Part shown: positions 20,977 through 21,687 of the stretch, piece by piece
How positions within the stretch are numbered: position 1 is the first letter of the stretch
How the letters are laid out: each line of letters begins with the position of its first letter
Assembly (NCBI GenBank): GCA_039105265.1
Contig: JAPFFF010000488.1
Span: forward strand, 1 to 21,687
Length of the DNA: 21,687 nt
Direction: 5' to 3'
Origin: Tritrichomonas musculus
Taxonomy: Eukaryota > Parabasalia > Tritrichomonadida > Tritrichomonadidae
Notes under the pieces: generated by a model
The model's input: the letters and a program-made list of their open reading frames with translations, nothing else
Databases searched by the model: none
Told to the model about the DNA's origin: nothing
Translations under genes and position numbers: made by a program

Positions 20977-21330
20977 AAGTTTTCAAAAAGTGGCGTAGAA
21001 AAATACGATTCCCCAGCAAAAAGAATAGTACAATTGTGGCAAATTGATGATATTACAAATAAATCAGATAGAATTCAAAAAGATTTAAAATCACATTTAG
21101 TAGAATTATTTAAAAGCTTATCCGATCAAAAGCAAAGTTCTTTTTTAAAATGCTATAAAGCTTACTTTTCTCTGATAAAAAATGGCTTATTAGAACCAAA
21201 TTTAAAGCAAGGCAGACCAATGAAACTCCTTTCAGAAGGTGAGCAAAAAGTGAAAAATTGGCTAGAGGAGCAAACTAAAAATAATATTTTTCAAACAAAG
21301 AAAGAATTTAAAGAAGAGAGTAGGAGATGA
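20977..21330 (+). pseudogene. Transposase-like helix-turn-helix fragment (decayed)
   Basis: The frame is open from just after the TAA at 20974-20976 to a TAG at 21328-21330, with no ATG before the conserved-looking part. The product has a predicted helical stretch (WQIDDITNKSDRIQKDLKSH, then a segment ending KNGLLEPNL) followed by GRPMKLLSEGEQKVKNWLEE and TKKEFKEE. The GRPxxLSxxExxxVxxW...TxxE pattern is typical of the N-terminal DNA-binding helix-turn-helix region of pogo/Tigger/Tc1-like and related DDE transposases, which mark element ends. The catalytic domain is absent and the frame stops abruptly, so this is a truncated relic or a solo fragment. Assignment rests on motif shape only. Confidence 0.4.
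20982..21010 (+). repeat. Inverted repeat, right arm (29 bp)
   Basis: Partner of 20597-20625 (28/29 in reverse complement). This arm lies at the 5' edge of the transposase-like open frame, as the left arm lies near the 5' end of the basic minus-strand ORF. Two head-to-head copies of one element could explain this. Confidence 0.9.
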
Positions 21331-21687
21331 AGAATTCTCCAGGAAGATACTTTTGTCTTGATTTTCGATATTGTGTTTCAATATTATGGTACCAAAAATT
21401 TCTAGCCTTCATTTATGATATCATGTTTCAATGTTTTGAGCTCAAATTTGGGAAATGCTGAAATAATATAATATTTATTAATGTATTAATGCAATCATTT
21501 TCATTTTGTAATTCATTAGGTAACTCGTTCGAGAAACCAATTTTATTTGTTTTTAATTGATTCATGTTTGCAAAATTTTTAAAGTGTTTGCAAAAGATAA
21601 TATAAGGTACTCATTAAGGTTTTTAATTGGCCAAATGCAAGCAAATTTGTTCAAAAATATTCAAATCTACTTTCATTCACAAACGTA
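21331..21687. other. AT-rich flank without recognisable gene
   Basis: No ORF of useful length. A short alternative frame right after the TAG (KRVGDEEFSRK) may be the shifted continuation of the transposase-like fragment but ends within 15 codons. A weak 50-bp-offset similarity (21361-21390 versus 21411-21440, about 22 of 30 matches) is the only other structure. Confidence 0.5.

Noticed and set aside
21034..21330. Complete 98-aa gene starting at 21034
   Set aside because: The supposed start is TTG in a eukaryotic context, the frame is open further upstream to 20977, and the product ends without the domain expected after the helix-turn-helix. It is better described as a fragment.
21361..21440. 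50-bp direct repeat around TGTTTCAAT
   Set aside because: Only about 22 of 30 positions match and similarity then fades. In AT-rich DNA this is near chance level.

Overview
This looks like eukaryotic, gene-sparse, AT-rich nuclear DNA. My best guess is a parabasalid protist (Trichomonas/Tritrichomonas-like). The large genes have no introns and the standard stop codons are used. Intergenic DNA is very AT-rich and full of A/T homopolymers. The helicase start is preceded at 9 nt by TCATT, which fits the parabasalid initiator TCA(Y)(W). The stop codon of the giant gene overlaps TAAA, the element described as the trichomonad poly(A) signal. The organism call is inference, since no rRNA or mitochondrial marker is present.

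Layout, left to right. 1-735 is non-coding AT-rich DNA with a 19-A run and a heptanucleotide microsatellite. 736-16823 (minus) is one enormous locus for a tandem calponin-homology (CH) actin-binding protein with a coiled-coil rod of about 5,000 residues. In this sequence it is split into two frames (16823-10023 and 10026-736) by a 7-nt loss near 10271. Restoring 7 nt makes the whole locus exactly 5,365 codons. Its core is 58 consecutive 105-bp units (35 residues, exactly five heptads) at 8944-15017. On the C-terminal side follow a mosaic of 14/21/28-residue modules, a 4 x 63-bp array, a 294-bp-period duplication, and a terminal domain whose DHDNL-type 25-residue repeats also occur just before the array. 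16824-17701 is AT-rich intergenic DNA.

17702-20281 (minus) is an intact 859-aa XPD-type Fe-S DEAH helicase, closest by motif to FANCJ/BRIP1. It carries an unusual C-terminal cysteine-rich domain. 20282-21687 is a patchwork of repeat remnants: an (AT)13 microsatellite, overlapping palindromes, a 29-bp inverted repeat (28/29 matches) pointing outward around a GC-rich islet with a 43-codon ORF, and a fragment resembling the helix-turn-helix region of a DDE transposase.

The two real genes are co-oriented but functionally unrelated: one is cytoskeletal, the other acts in DNA repair or replication. Nothing suggests an operon. The exceptional element is the giant CH/coiled-coil locus. It is interesting as a candidate ruler-like cytoskeletal rod and as an actively homogenising intragenic tandem repeat whose integrity in this assembly is questionable.
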